A stretch of 64,000 nt of DNA from Lysobacter sp. yr284 (GCF_900107375.1 NZ_FNPT01000004.1:124001-188000); one strand, 5' to 3'. Shown: positions 20,710 to 31,110, numbered from the stretch's first letter. Numbers and translations are program-made. Notes: generated from the sequence alone by a model not told the origin.

Positions 20710-21549
20710 ATGAGCGAACTGCCGATCGTCGTGGTCCCGCTCGGCGTCGACGACGACGCCCTCGACGCCTGCCTGGCCGCGCTCGACGCCTGCACCCCGC
20801 CCGGCGCGCGGGTGTGGCTGGCCGACGACGCCCAATCCGGGCCGCGCGGCTACGCCATCGTCGAGCGCTGGCTGCGCAGCACGCGCCTGCGCGCCGACTA
20901 CAGCCGGCGCCAGCGCAGCATCGGCGAAGTCGCGCACCTGGACGAAATCCTCAAGGCCTGCGGCGACAGCGACGTGGCCGTACTCGCGGCCGACGCGGTG
21001 CCCGCGCCGGGCTGGCTCAGCCGGCTGCAGGCCAGCTTCGCCGCCGACGGCGCGATCGCTTCGGCCACGCCGTGGTGCAACGCCGGCGAAGCCGCGGCGT
21101 GGCCGCGCATCGGCGAAATCGAACCGATGCCCGACGCCGGCGACGCCGAGCGGCTGGCGCGCGCGCTGGCGCAGATGCCGGCCGCGCATCCGGAACTGCC
21201 GGCCGCGATCGGCCACGCCGTGCTGCTGCGCGGCGCCGCGCGCCGCCGCGCCGGCGGCCTCGACGCGGACAGCTACGGCTCCTGGTACGCGGCGCTGACC
21301 GACCTGTCGTTGCGCCTGTCCGGCCTGGGCTGGCGCAACGTGCTGTGCGATACCGCCTTCGTCGCGCGCGCCGGCGAGGGCCGGCCGCAGGACGGCGACA
21401 TGGACGCGCTGGCCGCGCGCTGGCCCGACTGGCATTCGCGCCTGGCCCATTTCCTCATGCAGGACCCGCTGCGCGACCTGCGCCAACGACTCGCCGACCG
21501 GCTCAGCCAGGTCGGCCCACCGGACATGCAACGTGATCTCTTCCTCTGA
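20710..21549 (+). CDS. Glycosyltransferase-like protein (GT2-type fold), unassigned
   Basis: A 279-residue protein that begins IVVVPLGVDDDALDACLAAL, with WLADDAQSGPRG, the usual layout of a family-2 nucleotide-sugar-binding half. A DAVPAPGWLSRLQ segment sits where a GT2 DXD motif and following helix would be. It lacks an obvious second catalytic motif, so activity is uncertain. It overlaps the following glycosyltransferase by 17 bases, so the two are one unit. They may act on a cell-surface glycan, lipopolysaccharide or exopolysaccharide, but neighbours give no firm pathway. Confidence 0.65.
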   Translation: MSELPIVVVPLGVDDDALDACLAALDACTPPGARVWLADDAQSGPRGYAIVERWLRSTRLRADYSRRQRSIGEVAHLDEILKACGDSDVAVLAADAVPAPGWLSRLQASFAADGAIASATPWCNAGEAAAWPRIGEIEPMPDAGDAERLARALAQMPAAHPELPAAIGHAVLLRGAARRRAGGLDADSYGSWYAALTDLSLRLSGLGWRNVLCDTAFVARAGEGRPQDGDMDALAARWPDWHSRLAHFLMQDPLRDLRQRLADRLSQVGPPDMQRDLFL

Positions 21550-22447
21550 CCCGGCCGCGTCCGTGCCGGCCGCACCCGCGCGCGCCGGCGCCGCCGCGCC
21601 GTTCAAGGCCGTGGTGGTCAGCTACCGCAGCGCCGCCACCATCGAGGACTGCCTGGAGCGCCTGCGCGGCTGCGACGGGGTCGGCGCGATCCGCGTGGTC
21701 GACAACCAGTCCGACGACGGCACCCTCGACATCGTCCAGCGCCAGGCCTCGCTGGACCCGCGCCTGCGCTTCATCGCCAATCCCGACAACCCCGGCTTCT
21801 CGGTCGGCTGCAACCAGGGCGCGGCCGACCTGGAACCGGCGGCGGACGGCGACGACTGGCTCGCCTTCGTCAATCCCGACTGCATGGTCGAAGCCGACAC
21901 CCTGCGCCGCCTGCACGCGCTGGCGCAGGGGCTCGGCGACTGCCTGCTGAGCGCCGACCTGGTCAACGAGCAGGGCGAGCGCGACGCCGCCGTGCGCCGG
22001 CGCGATCCGGACTTCGCCGCGATGCTGGCCGGCATCGCCCGGCCGTGGGCGGCGCCGAAGATGGCGGTCGCGCCCGACGACGCGCTGGCCCTGCAACCGG
22101 TGCAGGCCACCTCGGGCGCGCTGATGCTGATGCCGCGCAGCCTGTTCGCGCGCATCGGCGGCTTCGACGAGGGCTATCGCCTGCACGCCGAGGACCTCGA
22201 CCTGTGCCGGCGCGTGCGCGAGGCCGGCGGCACGGTCGCGGTCGCCAACGGCGTGCGCGTGGTCCACGTGCGCGGCGTGTCGAGCCGCTCGCGGCCGTTC
22301 TTCGTGGAATGGAACAAGCACCGCGGGCTGTGGCGCTACTTCCGCAAGTTCGAAGCGCCGCGGCGCAGCGCGCCGGTGCGCGCGGGCGTGTTCGCGGCGA
22401 TCTGGCTGCGCTTTCCGATCGCGGCGCTGCGCGCGGCGCTGCGCTGA
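21533..22447 (+). CDS. Family 2 glycosyltransferase (rhamnosyltransferase-like)
   Basis: A 304-residue GT2 enzyme of the WbbL/rhamnosyltransferase type. Motifs in order: VVVSYRSAATIEDCLERL, VVDNQSDDGTLDI, NPDNPGFSVGCNQG, the metal site FVNPDC and the acceptor-side motif GGFDEGYRLHAEDLDLCRR, where ED(L)DLC is typical. GTG 21533 lies inside the end of the preceding gene. The C-terminus carries a basic amphipathic tail. The acceptor is unknown. A long hairpin repeat lies 24 bases after the stop, between this gene and the convergent hydrolase gene. Confidence 0.85.
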   Translation: MISSSDPAASVPAAPARAGAAAPFKAVVVSYRSAATIEDCLERLRGCDGVGAIRVVDNQSDDGTLDIVQRQASLDPRLRFIANPDNPGFSVGCNQGAADLEPAADGDDWLAFVNPDCMVEADTLRRLHALAQGLGDCLLSADLVNEQGERDAAVRRRDPDFAAMLAGIARPWAAPKMAVAPDDALALQPVQATSGALMLMPRSLFARIGGFDEGYRLHAEDLDLCRRVREAGGTVAVANGVRVVHVRGVSSRSRPFFVEWNKHRGLWRYFRKFEAPRRSAPVRAGVFAAIWLRFPIAALRAALR

Positions 22448-22470
22448 AGAGGATGGCGTAGCAGGACTGT

Positions 22471-22557
22471 TTGTGGGAGCGGCTTCAGTCCCGACGCTCT
22501 TCGCTCAGGGCGTTGCGGTCGGGCACGCAAGCGTCGGGACTGAAGTCCCTCCCACAA
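22471..22557. repeat. Long palindromic repeat (GTGGGAG..CTTCAG..CCCGACGCT family), copy 1
   Basis: The left arm at 22471-22498 (TTGTGGGAGCGGCTTCAGTC then CCGACGCT) pairs with the right arm at 22529-22557, with about two mismatches over 28 bases. It lies between two convergent genes and could end transcription from both sides. Three other copies are at 29653, 35702 and 40761. This copy differs most in the centre. Confidence 0.85.
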
Positions 22558-22594
22558 GAGCATCGGAACTGGAGTCCTCCCAAGGCTTTCGCGC

Positions 22595-23578
22595 CTACAG
22601 CTCCAGCAAATCCCGCCCGATCACCAACTCGCCCTGGAAATGCGGCGCCACCGCCGCGCGCCACACCTCGTCGGTCAGCGCCGGATCGCCGCCGGGCACG
22701 AAGTGGTTGAGCACCAGCGTCTTCACTCCGGCCTGCGTCGCCACCTGCCCGACCTGTTCGGCGGTGGTGTGGCTGTCGAGCAGGTGCTGGCGCAGCCGCG
22801 CGGCCTGCGCTTCGCTGGCGATCAATTTTTCCAGCGCCGGCAGGTACATGACTTCGTGCACCAGCACGTCGGCGCCGCGCGCCAGCTCGACCAGCGCCGC
22901 GCTCGGGCGGGTGTCGCCGGAGAACACGATCGAACGGTCGGCGGTGTCGAAGCGGTACGCGAACGCGGGCTGCAGCGGCGGATGCTCGACCACCGCCGCG
23001 CGCACCCGCACGCGTTCGTCGCGCATCACCTCGCCGCCGGAGCGCAGTTCGTGCGCGCGGATCAACGTGGCCGGATCGACCCGGCCCTCGTCGGCGATGC
23101 GGGTGCGGATGTCGGTGGCGTTGAGGCGCAGGAACTGCCGGGTCATGCGCTTGAGCGGCGGCGGGCCCCATGCGTCCACCGGCGTGCGCAGGTCCGCAGC
23201 CCAGGCGAGCAACAGCAGGTTGCCGTAGTCGGCGTTGTGGTCGGAATGGTGGTGGGTGACGAACACGCCGCGCAGCGCGCCCAGGCGCAGCCCGGCCAGG
23301 GCCAGTTGGCGCGCCACGCCGTTGCCGCAATCGACCACGTAGACCGCGCCGTCCACCACCACCGCGCTGGCCGGCGCCGCGCGCAGCGCCTTGGGCGTGG
23401 GGCCGCCGGCGGTGCCGAGCAGGATCAGGCGGGTGCCGGTGCGCGCATCGGCGTCGCCGCCCGGCGGCGGCGTCACGGCGAGCGGCGCGGCGGCCAGGGC
23501 GGGCAGGGCGGCGGCGCCGAGCGCGGCCAGCGAGGCGGCGAGGACGCGGCGGCGGACGGGATCGTCGGGCGTGGTCAT
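22595..23578 (-). CDS. Secreted metallo-beta-lactamase-fold hydrolase
   Basis: A 327-residue protein with an N-terminal export signal. Its RRRVLAASLAALGAAALPAL start is twin-arginine-like. The metal-binding motif THHHSDHN is intact and further ligand positions are visible (FSGDTRPS, LVHEVMY, LNHFVPGG), the pattern of the RNase Z/arylsulfatase-like MBL branch. The substrate is unknown. Exported family members of this type are usually annotated only as MBL-fold hydrolases. It is transcribed alone towards the glycosyltransferase pair. Confidence 0.85.
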   Translation of the reverse strand: MTTPDDPVRRRVLAASLAALGAAALPALAAAPLAVTPPPGGDADARTGTRLILLGTAGGPTPKALRAAPASAVVVDGAVYVVDCGNGVARQLALAGLRLGALRGVFVTHHHSDHNADYGNLLLLAWAADLRTPVDAWGPPPLKRMTRQFLRLNATDIRTRIADEGRVDPATLIRAHELRSGGEVMRDERVRVRAAVVEHPPLQPAFAYRFDTADRSIVFSGDTRPSAALVELARGADVLVHEVMYLPALEKLIASEAQAARLRQHLLDSHTTAEQVGQVATQAGVKTLVLNHFVPGGDPALTDEVWRAAVAPHFQGELVIGRDLLEL

Positions 23579-23731
23579 GCGGCCCAGCTTAACCGTGCGG
23601 CCGTCGCGGCGGCCCGTCGCGAAGGCGACGCGCTTCGCGTTCGCCGCGTGCCGGCGGCGTGAGGCGGGCCATCACGAACGCGTTCGTATAGTCGGCCGCG
23701 ACGGGCCCGGCGCCCGGAGCAGGGAGGCGGG

Positions 23732-24622
23732 ATGCCGATGTCGTTGCTCAGCAAGCTGTTGCGTGGCCGCCGCCTGGCGCGCGCCGACGCCGGGGTCTGC
23801 CCGGCGCCGCTCGACCTGCACGCCTTCACCGAACGCTATGCGCAGGCGCTGCGCGCGGTCTGGCCGCAGGCCCGCCTGCGCGTCGGCCACGGCGCGCGCC
23901 TGGCCGACACGCGCATCGATTGGAGCCTGCCGGACGGTTTCGCCGCGACCCAGTTCGTCGCCGCCGGCTACCAGCGCTATCTCAACGCGCCCGATGCGCT
24001 GGAGCGGGTGTTCGCCGAACAGATCGACGCCGCGCGCGAGTTGCAGCGGCGCCACGCGCTCGGCGCGCAGGCCGGCGACGACGACGCGATCCTGCCGGTG
24101 CTCAAGACCCGCGGCTGGCACGACGTGGCGGTGCAGCAGGGGCGCGCGATCGGCGGCGGCGCCGGCATCGCGTTCGTGGTCGAACCGCTGGCCGGCGACC
24201 TGGTGCTGAGCTTCGTCGAAGACCGGCCCGATTCGATGGACTACCTGTCGCCCGCCGAGGCCGAACGCCGCGGCCTGGCGGCGGACGGCTTGCGCGCGCG
24301 CGCCTTGCGCAACCTGCAGCGGTTCCTGCCCGAGCTGGAGATCGAAGGCGGCGACGGCCGCTATGTGCTGCGGCTGGACCGCAACTACGACGCGAGCATG
24401 GCGCTGCTGTTCGAACACTGGCGCGCGCGCGCGCCGGTGCGCGGCGAGCCGGTGTTCGCGATCGCCGCGCGCGACGAACTGTGGCTGTGCGGCCGCGACG
24501 ACGGCGAGGGCGTGCAGCGCCTGGGCGAGGCCGCCGCGGAGATCTCGCGCACCTCGGCCTACGGCCTGTCGTCGCGGCTGTTCGTGTGGCGCGACGGCGG
24601 GTTGCGCGCGCTCGACGACTGA
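23732..24622 (+). CDS. DUF1444 (YtpQ/UPF0354-like) protein, copy 1
   Basis: A 296-residue cytoplasmic protein with no signal peptide or membrane segment. It follows the DUF1444 pattern: LPVLKTRGWHD, FVVEPLAGDLVLSFVEDRPD and a conserved end RLDRNYDASMALLFEHWRAR. AGGGAGG lies 5 bases before the ATG. Family function is unknown. The next gene is a clear paralogue in the same orientation 104 bases away. Confidence 0.8.
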   Translation: MPMSLLSKLLRGRRLARADAGVCPAPLDLHAFTERYAQALRAVWPQARLRVGHGARLADTRIDWSLPDGFAATQFVAAGYQRYLNAPDALERVFAEQIDAARELQRRHALGAQAGDDDAILPVLKTRGWHDVAVQQGRAIGGGAGIAFVVEPLAGDLVLSFVEDRPDSMDYLSPAEAERRGLAADGLRARALRNLQRFLPELEIEGGDGRYVLRLDRNYDASMALLFEHWRARAPVRGEPVFAIAARDELWLCGRDDGEGVQRLGEAAAEISRTSAYGLSSRLFVWRDGGLRALDD

Positions 24623-24726
24623 ACGGGGCGAGCCCCGTTCGCGCGCGGACGACCGGCGCGGCCGCCGCGTTGCCGCATTGCGATGCGGCGTTATAGTCGG
24701 GCCACCCTGACCACAAGGAACCGGTC

Positions 24727-25596
24727 GTGTCTTTCTTCAGCAAGCTGTTCGGCCGCAAGCCGGCCGCGCCCGCGGCGGCGCAGGTCCTGGACCTGCAGGC
24801 CTTTTCCCAGCGCTTCGCCGGCGCCCTGCGCGACGCGTTTCCCGACGCCCACATCCGCATCCATCCCGGCGCGCAGCACGAAGCGCGGATCGAACTGGCG
24901 CTGGCCGACGGCATCCGCGCCGACCTGCAGGTCGGCAACGCCTACCAGTGTTATCTGAATGCGCCCGAGGACCTGGAGGCGACGCTCGCCGACCAGATCG
25001 CCTCGGCGCGCGAAGTGCAGCGCCAGCTGTCGGCCGAGGACGCGCAGGCCGGCGAGGGCATGGTGCTGCCGGCGATCAAGACCCGCGCCTGGCACGAGGT
25101 GGCGATGCGCCAGCTCGGCGCGTCGCAGCCGCAGGCGGCGTCGCCGTTCGTGATCGAGCCGCTGGCCGGCGACCTGATCGTGACCTACGTGCTCGACACG
25201 CCGGCGTCGATGAGCTTCCTCTCGCCCGAGCAGGCCGCGCAGCGCGAACTGCACGGGCCGGCGCTGCGCGCGCACGCCCTGGACAACCTGGCCCGGCGGC
25301 TGCCGGAGCTGGAGATCAAGGGCGGCGACGGCCGCTACGCCGCGCGCCTGGACCGCAACTACGACGCCGGCATGGCGCTGCTGTTCGAGCGCTGGCAGGA
25401 GCGGGTGGCGTTGCGCGGCGAGCCGGTGTTCGCGATCGCCGCGCGCGACGAACTGTTGCTGTGCGGCAGCGACGACCGCGAGAACCTGGCCTCGCTGCGC
25501 GAGATCGCGCGGGAGATCGCCGGCACCTCGGCCTACGGTTTGTCGGCCGGGCTGTTCGTGTGGCGCGACGGCGGCCTGCACGCGTTCGAGGATTGA
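24727..25596 (+). CDS. DUF1444 (YtpQ/UPF0354-like) protein, copy 2
   Basis: A 289-residue paralogue of the preceding gene. Shared blocks include AIKTRAWHEVAM, VIEPLAGDLIVTYVLDTPAS, GGDGRYAARLDRNYDAGMAL and the end GLFVWRDGGLHAFED. GTG start with AAGGAA upstream. The start differs (SFFSKLFGRKP) but is equally basic. The pair looks like an old tandem duplication. Function is unknown. Confidence 0.8.
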   Translation: MSFFSKLFGRKPAAPAAAQVLDLQAFSQRFAGALRDAFPDAHIRIHPGAQHEARIELALADGIRADLQVGNAYQCYLNAPEDLEATLADQIASAREVQRQLSAEDAQAGEGMVLPAIKTRAWHEVAMRQLGASQPQAASPFVIEPLAGDLIVTYVLDTPASMSFLSPEQAAQRELHGPALRAHALDNLARRLPELEIKGGDGRYAARLDRNYDAGMALLFERWQERVALRGEPVFAIAARDELLLCGSDDRENLASLREIAREIAGTSAYGLSAGLFVWRDGGLHAFED

Positions 25597-25620
25597 CGCC
25601 GGCTGATCGAGAGCGCTCTC

Positions 25621-25650
25621 GCGGGACGGCCTTCAGACCCGCCGCTTTTT
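25621..25650 (+). terminator. Possible terminator between convergent DUF1444 copy 2 and pyrF
   Basis: GCGGG at 25621-25625 and CCCGC at 25638-25642 form a 5-base stem followed by CGCTTTTT. Next to it, CGAGAGCGCTCTCG at 25608-25621 is a perfect 14-base palindrome. The stem is short, so confidence is moderate. Confidence 0.5.
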
Positions 25651-25695
25651 CGCCGGGCCGCGATTCAGCTGCGCCGCTGGCTCCCGGCGGCCCGC

Positions 25696-26508
25696 TCAGC
25701 GGTGGCGGTTGATCTCGTCGCGCAAGTCGCGCGCCGCGTTCGCGGCGGCTTCGGCGTAGTCGCCGCCGTTGGACGCGTAGAGGATCGCGCGCGAGCTGCT
25801 GATCATCAGCCCGGTGCCGTCGGCGGTCTTGGCGTGGCCGACCACTGCGGCGGCGTCGCCGCCCTGGGCGCCGACGCCGGGCACCAGGAACGGCACGTCG
25901 CCGACGATCGCGCGCACTTCGCGCAGTTGCTCCGGCCAGGTCGCGCCGACCACCAGCGCGCAGTTGCCGTGGCCGTTCCAGTCGCGCGCGACTTTCTCGG
26001 CGACGTGCTGGTACAGCGGCCGCCCGCCGACGTCGAGATCCTGCAGGTCGCCGGCGCCCGGATTGGAGGTGCGGCACAGGATCACCACGCCGCGCTCGGC
26101 GCGGTCGAGGAAGGGCTGGACCGAATCGCGGCCCAGATACGGATTCACCGTCACCGCATCGGCGCGATAGCGCTCGAAGGCTTCGCCGACGTAGTGCTGG
26201 GCGGTGCTGCCGATGTCGCCGCGCTTGCTGTCCAGGATCACCGGCACGTCGGGATGGCTGGCGTGGATGTGGGCGATCAGGCGGGTCAGCGCGTCTTCGG
26301 CGCCCAGCGCGGCGAAGTGGGCGATCTGCGGCTTGAACGCGCAGGCGTATTGCGCGGTGGCGTCGACGATGTCGCGGTTGAAGGCGAACACGGCATCGGC
26401 GTCGGCGGCGAATTTCGCCGGGAACCTGGCCGGCTCCGGGTCCAGGCCCACGCAGACCAGGGTGTCGGCCTGTTGCCAGCGGCGGCGCAATGCCTGCATG
26501 AAGCTCAT
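25696..26508 (-). CDS. pyrF: Orotidine 5'-phosphate decarboxylase, type 2
   Basis: A 270-residue enzyme making UMP from OMP in the last step of pyrimidine synthesis. It has the longer type 2 architecture, with the catalytic signature DSKRGDIGSTAQHY and phosphate-binding VPGVGAQGGD and SSSRAILYAS. It opens MSFMQALRRRW. It is transcribed in the same direction as the upstream map gene, with a 124-base gap that holds a repeat hairpin. Confidence 0.95.
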   Translation of the reverse strand: MSFMQALRRRWQQADTLVCVGLDPEPARFPAKFAADADAVFAFNRDIVDATAQYACAFKPQIAHFAALGAEDALTRLIAHIHASHPDVPVILDSKRGDIGSTAQHYVGEAFERYRADAVTVNPYLGRDSVQPFLDRAERGVVILCRTSNPGAGDLQDLDVGGRPLYQHVAEKVARDWNGHGNCALVVGATWPEQLREVRAIVGDVPFLVPGVGAQGGDAAAVVGHAKTADGTGLMISSSRAILYASNGGDYAEAAANAARDLRDEINRHR

Positions 26509-26551
26509 GGGGGAGGTCCTCGATGGCGCTATGGGGGGAAGGGGGGGGCGA

Positions 26552-26585
26552 CGCCGTCATTCCGGCTTTCGCCGGAATGACGGCG
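26552..26585. repeat. Perfect hairpin repeat (CGCCGTCATTCCGGC family)
   Basis: A 15-base stem (26552-26566 and 26571-26585) with loop TTTC is perfect. The sequence belongs with the GGATTCCCGCTTTCGCGGGAATGACGG repeats at 29777 and 38209-38430. It lies between map and pyrF, both on the minus strand. It could reduce read-through or stabilise an upstream message. Confidence 0.75.
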
Positions 26586-26632
26586 CGGGGGTGTTGCGTT
26601 TCATGGTGGCTGCGGCGGAGGAGATCGCGTCG

Positions 26633-27370
26633 TCACGTCACCACGATCGGCTCGCCCGAAGTCACCACCACCGTGTGTTCGAACTGCGCCGCGAACCCGC
26701 GCCGGCAGATCATCGCCCAGCCGTCGTCGCCTTCCTCGGTCTGGGTGCAATGGGTGGCCAGGAACGGTTCGACCGTGATCACCATGCCCTCGTGCAGGCG
26801 GCGGGTGTCGCGCGCGTCGTAGTAGCCGGGAATGTTGCCGGGCGCCTCGTGCAGGGCGCGGCCGACGCCGTGGCTGCCGAGGTTGCGGATCACCCGCAGC
26901 CCGTGCCGCGCGGCCACGGTTTCGACGGTGCGGCCGATGCTGTTGATCAGGTTGCCGGCGCGCAGCTGGGCGATGGCGGCGTCGCGCGCTTCCAGGGTCG
27001 CGTCGAGCAGCTTGCGCTGCGCGGCTGTCGGCTCGCCGACCACGAAACTGCCGCCGGTGTCGGCGAAGTAGCCGTCGAGTTCGGCCGACACGTCGATGTT
27101 GACCAGGTCGCCCGCGCGCAGCACGGTGCCGTCGGGAATGCCGTGGGCGGCGACCTGGTTGATGCTGATGCAGGTGGCGCCGGGGAAGTCGTAGGTCAGC
27201 TGCGGCGCCGAGCGAGCGCCGGCTTCGCGCAGCATCGCCGCGCCGATCGCGTCGAGATCGCGCGAGACCGCGCCGGCCACCGCGGCCTCGCGCATCGTGG
27301 TCAGGATCGACGACACCAGCGCGCCGGCGCGGCGCAGTCCTTCGAGTTCGAAAGCGTGCATCAGGGTCAT
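26633..27370 (-). CDS. map: Methionine aminopeptidase, type I-like
   Basis: A 245-residue pita-bread-fold metalloprotease that removes the initiator Met. The five metal ligands are visible: Asp in VNIDVSAELDGYFADTGGSF (two Asp), His in SHGVGRALHE, Glu in TVEPFL and Glu in QFEHTVVV. The conserved His of INQVAAHGIPD is present. It is not beside rpsB/tsf, the usual place of the essential map copy. A second copy elsewhere is therefore likely and this may be the accessory form. ATG at 27370, with an alternative at 27361. Confidence 0.9.
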   Translation of the reverse strand: MTLMHAFELEGLRRAGALVSSILTTMREAAVAGAVSRDLDAIGAAMLREAGARSAPQLTYDFPGATCISINQVAAHGIPDGTVLRAGDLVNIDVSAELDGYFADTGGSFVVGEPTAAQRKLLDATLEARDAAIAQLRAGNLINSIGRTVETVAARHGLRVIRNLGSHGVGRALHEAPGNIPGYYDARDTRRLHEGMVITVEPFLATHCTQTEEGDDGWAMICRRGFAAQFEHTVVVTSGEPIVVT

Positions 27371-27490
27371 GGCGACACCTCGGGCTGCGGTGCGGACACG
27401 CAGGCGTTCAGGGGGACTTCGGGGTCTGCATCCGCAGCGGCGCGCGCGAGCGCGAACGGGGCGACGACGGCAACCATCGCCCCGCCGCGG

Positions 27491-27691
27491 TCAGGCCTGG
27501 CCGCGCTCGCCGAGCGCCTTGCGGATCTTCACGTCGGTCTTGTACTGGCTCAGGGCGTACACCGCCCAGATCGCCGCCGGCAGCCAGCCGATCAGGGTGA
27601 TCTGCAGGATCAGGCAGACGATTCCGGCCAACGGCCGGCCGATGGTGAAGAACGCCAGGAACGGCAGGAAGATGGCAATGATCAGTCGCAT
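27491..27691 (-). CDS. YqaE/Pmp3-family membrane peptide
   Basis: A 66-residue membrane protein with two hydrophobic helices (about residues 2-22 and 25-48) and the family signature PLAGIVCLILQITLIGWLPA then AIWAVYAL. A short basic tail follows. Pmp3/YqaE proteins influence membrane potential and stress tolerance in other organisms. The role here is inferred only from family. It stands alone on the minus strand. Confidence 0.88.
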   Translation of the reverse strand: MRLIIAIFLPFLAFFTIGRPLAGIVCLILQITLIGWLPAAIWAVYALSQYKTDVKIRKALGERGQA

Positions 27692-27743
27692 GCGTCGAGT
27701 CCTTTTGTCGGGCGGCGGCGCTGGTGCAGGCTGCGCCCGCTAC

Positions 27744-27785
27744 AAAAAAGCCGGCCGCGCCCGTCGTGATGGGAGCGCGGCCGGC
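27744..27785 (-). terminator. Intrinsic terminator of ettA
   Basis: Read on the minus strand, an 11-base stem (arms at 27775-27785 and 27750-27760, GCCGGCCGCGC) is followed by six T (27749-27744). It lies about 40 bases after the ettA stop. Confidence 0.9.
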
Positions 27786-27826
27786 CGTTCCACTTTACCG
27801 CAACCCGGGCAAGCCGCCGCAGCGGC

Positions 27827-29488
<1,662 letters not shown>

Positions 29489-29652
29489 GCGGACTCCGAA
29501 GCAGAGGCGCGCCTGGCCGGGCCCGGAAGGGGCCGCGGGGCGGGGCGGGGGGCGTTGCGAACAGCCGATTATCCCGCAGCCGGGTGACGGGTTCCAGCGC
29601 GGGAGGCCGGAGGGAGGGTGAATCCGGGGATGGCGGCCCCCAGGGGCTGCTC

Positions 29653-29739
29653 TTGTGGGAGGGCCTTCAGGCCCGATGCTCTTGTCTCAGGTCGCGGCGA
29701 TCTGAGCGGAAGGCATCGGGCCTGAAGGCCCTCCCACAA
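29653..29739. repeat. Long palindromic repeat (GTGGGAGGGCCTTCAGGCCCGATGC family), copy 2
   Basis: Arms of 27 bases (29653-29679 and 29713-29739) are perfect complements. The centre holds CTCAG and CTGAG, which would form an inner stem. The gap between lpxO and ettA (29489-29891) contains this element, a second repeat family and no gene. Confidence 0.9.
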
Positions 29740-29776
29740 AGGCGGCGATTTGCCAGGCCGTCGTCTCCGCCCAAGC

Positions 29777-29860
29777 CGTCATCCCCGCGAAAGCGCGGAT
29801 CCAGAGACTTCGGCGCCATGCCGCGGCGAAGCCGTGGGTTCCCGCTTTCGCGGGAACGAC
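29777..29860. repeat. Repeat pair of the GTCATCCCCGCGAAAGC / GCTTTCGCGGGAACGAC family
   Basis: CCGTCATCCCCGCGAAAGCG at 29777-29796 faces GGTTCCCGCTTTCGCGGGAA and CGAC at 29838-29860. The right part is also a self-contained hairpin. This is a widespread proteobacterial intergenic repeat and occurs again at 26552 and 38209-38430. Confidence 0.8.
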
Positions 29861-29891
29861 GGGGTGGTGAGGATTGCGCGGTTCGCCGGCC

Positions 29892-30794
29892 TTACAGCCA
29901 GACGATCAGCGCGATCACCGCCGCCACCGCGGCGTACTTGAAGAAGTAGTACGTCCCCTTGCTGCGCTCCTTCAGCGCCTTGGACTTGAGCCGCAGGGCG
30001 TAGAAGTACTTGAAGATCTTGTTGATCGCGCCGGTCTTGTCGCCCTCGTTGTTGGGCGAGGCGCCGGCGGCGATCAGGCGCTTGGCGATGAAGCGGTTGA
30101 GCCCGCGCGCCCAGCCGAAGCGCATCGGCCGCTCGATGTCGCAGAACAGGATGATGCGGTTGTGCTGCGAGCCGTTCTGCGCCCAGTGGATGTAGGTCTC
30201 GTCGAACATGGTCCATTCGCCGTCGCGCCAGCTGTAGCGCTGGCCGTCGACGTCGATGAAGCAGGCGTCGTCGTTCGGCGTTTCCAGGCCCAGGTGCAGG
30301 CGCAGGGAGCCGGCGTAGGGGTCGCGGTGCGGGCGCAGCTCGCTGCCCGGCGGCAGTTCGGTGAACATCGCCGCCTTGACGCTGGGCACCTCGCGCAGCA
30401 GTTGGGTGGTGACCGGGCACAGCTCGGCGGCCGAAGGGTGGGCCTCGTCGTACCACTTCAGGTAGAAGCGCTTCCAGCCGCGGCGGAAGAAGGAATTGAA
30501 GCCGACGTCGTTGTACTGGTCGGCGGCCTTGATCTGCTGCATCTCGCGCAGGTGCAGGGCCTCGGCGCGGACCTCGCGCCAGCGCGCGCGCAGCGGCTCC
30601 AGCTCGGGGAAGTGCTCGTCGGGCTTGAGGAACGGGGTGGTCGGCACCTTCGAGCAGGCGTACATCAGCACGTTGATGGGGGCCATGAACGTGGAATGGT
30701 CCAGCAGCTGCCGGCCGAGGCGGTGGCGGACCCGGCCGCGGAAATGCACGTAGACCGCGGCGGCCAGGAACAGGAAGACGAAGACCCATTTCAC
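29892..30794 (-). CDS. lpxO: LpxO-like lipid A / aspartyl-asparaginyl beta-hydroxylase
   Basis: A 300-residue Fe(II)/2-oxoglutarate dioxygenase family protein with a transmembrane anchor at the start (WVFVFLFLAAAVYVHF) and a hydrophobic helix at the end. The core carries ELPPGSELRPHRDPYAGSLR with the first metal His and a second His in QHNRIILFCDIERPM. LpxO adds a 2-hydroxyl to a secondary acyl chain of lipid A at the inner membrane. Length and both anchors fit LpxO. The actual substrate is inferred. It diverges from glyA. Confidence 0.85.
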   Translation of the reverse strand: MKWVFVFLFLAAAVYVHFRGRVRHRLGRQLLDHSTFMAPINVLMYACSKVPTTPFLKPDEHFPELEPLRARWREVRAEALHLREMQQIKAADQYNDVGFNSFFRRGWKRFYLKWYDEAHPSAAELCPVTTQLLREVPSVKAAMFTELPPGSELRPHRDPYAGSLRLHLGLETPNDDACFIDVDGQRYSWRDGEWTMFDETYIHWAQNGSQHNRIILFCDIERPMRFGWARGLNRFIAKRLIAAGASPNNEGDKTGAINKIFKYFYALRLKSKALKERSKGTYYFFKYAAVAAVIALIVWL

Positions 30795-31110
30795 GGTCGG
30801 GACATCCAGGGATCGGGCGGGCCGGCCGGGCGGCGGCGGGCCGTGGGTGGGGAGGGCGGGGCCATTGTCCGCCCCGGACGGGGCCGGCGGGAGCCGCGCT
30901 TTGGCGGTTGGCCGCCATACGCCCCTAGGCTAACATTTCAAGTCTTACGTCAAGCCGCCCGGGCGTGTTTCCTCGGGCCGCGTCGCACAGATGGGCCGCC
31001 CGGCCCGAGTTTTCAAGCCCGGGCGGGCCACCGCCGGCGCTGTCCGGGCCCGTGGGCGCCCTGGCGCGAGTCCTCCCCCCTCCCGTCCGCTCATCTCCCG
31101 AGGCCCGCGA
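30795..31110. promoter_or_regulatory. Divergent intergenic region lpxO / glyA
   Basis: This 316-base gap has no gene. For glyA, TTGGCC at 30908-30913 and TAACAT at 30931-30936, spaced 17, form a possible sigma-70 promoter in the only A+T-richer spot. The leader downstream of about 30945 is very G+C-rich with self-complementary GGGCCGCCCGG segments. I do not see the conserved core of a glycine riboswitch. Confidence 0.4.

Noticed and set aside
20558-20713. A 51-codon ORF ending with ATGA overlap into the glycosyltransferase gene
   Set aside because: The peptide is almost only Arg, Ala and Pro with no family likeness and no clear ribosome site, so the overlap is probably chance.
30937-31110. 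Glycine riboswitch before glyA
   Set aside because: The G+C-rich leader lacks the conserved glycine-binding core; only general self-complementarity is seen.
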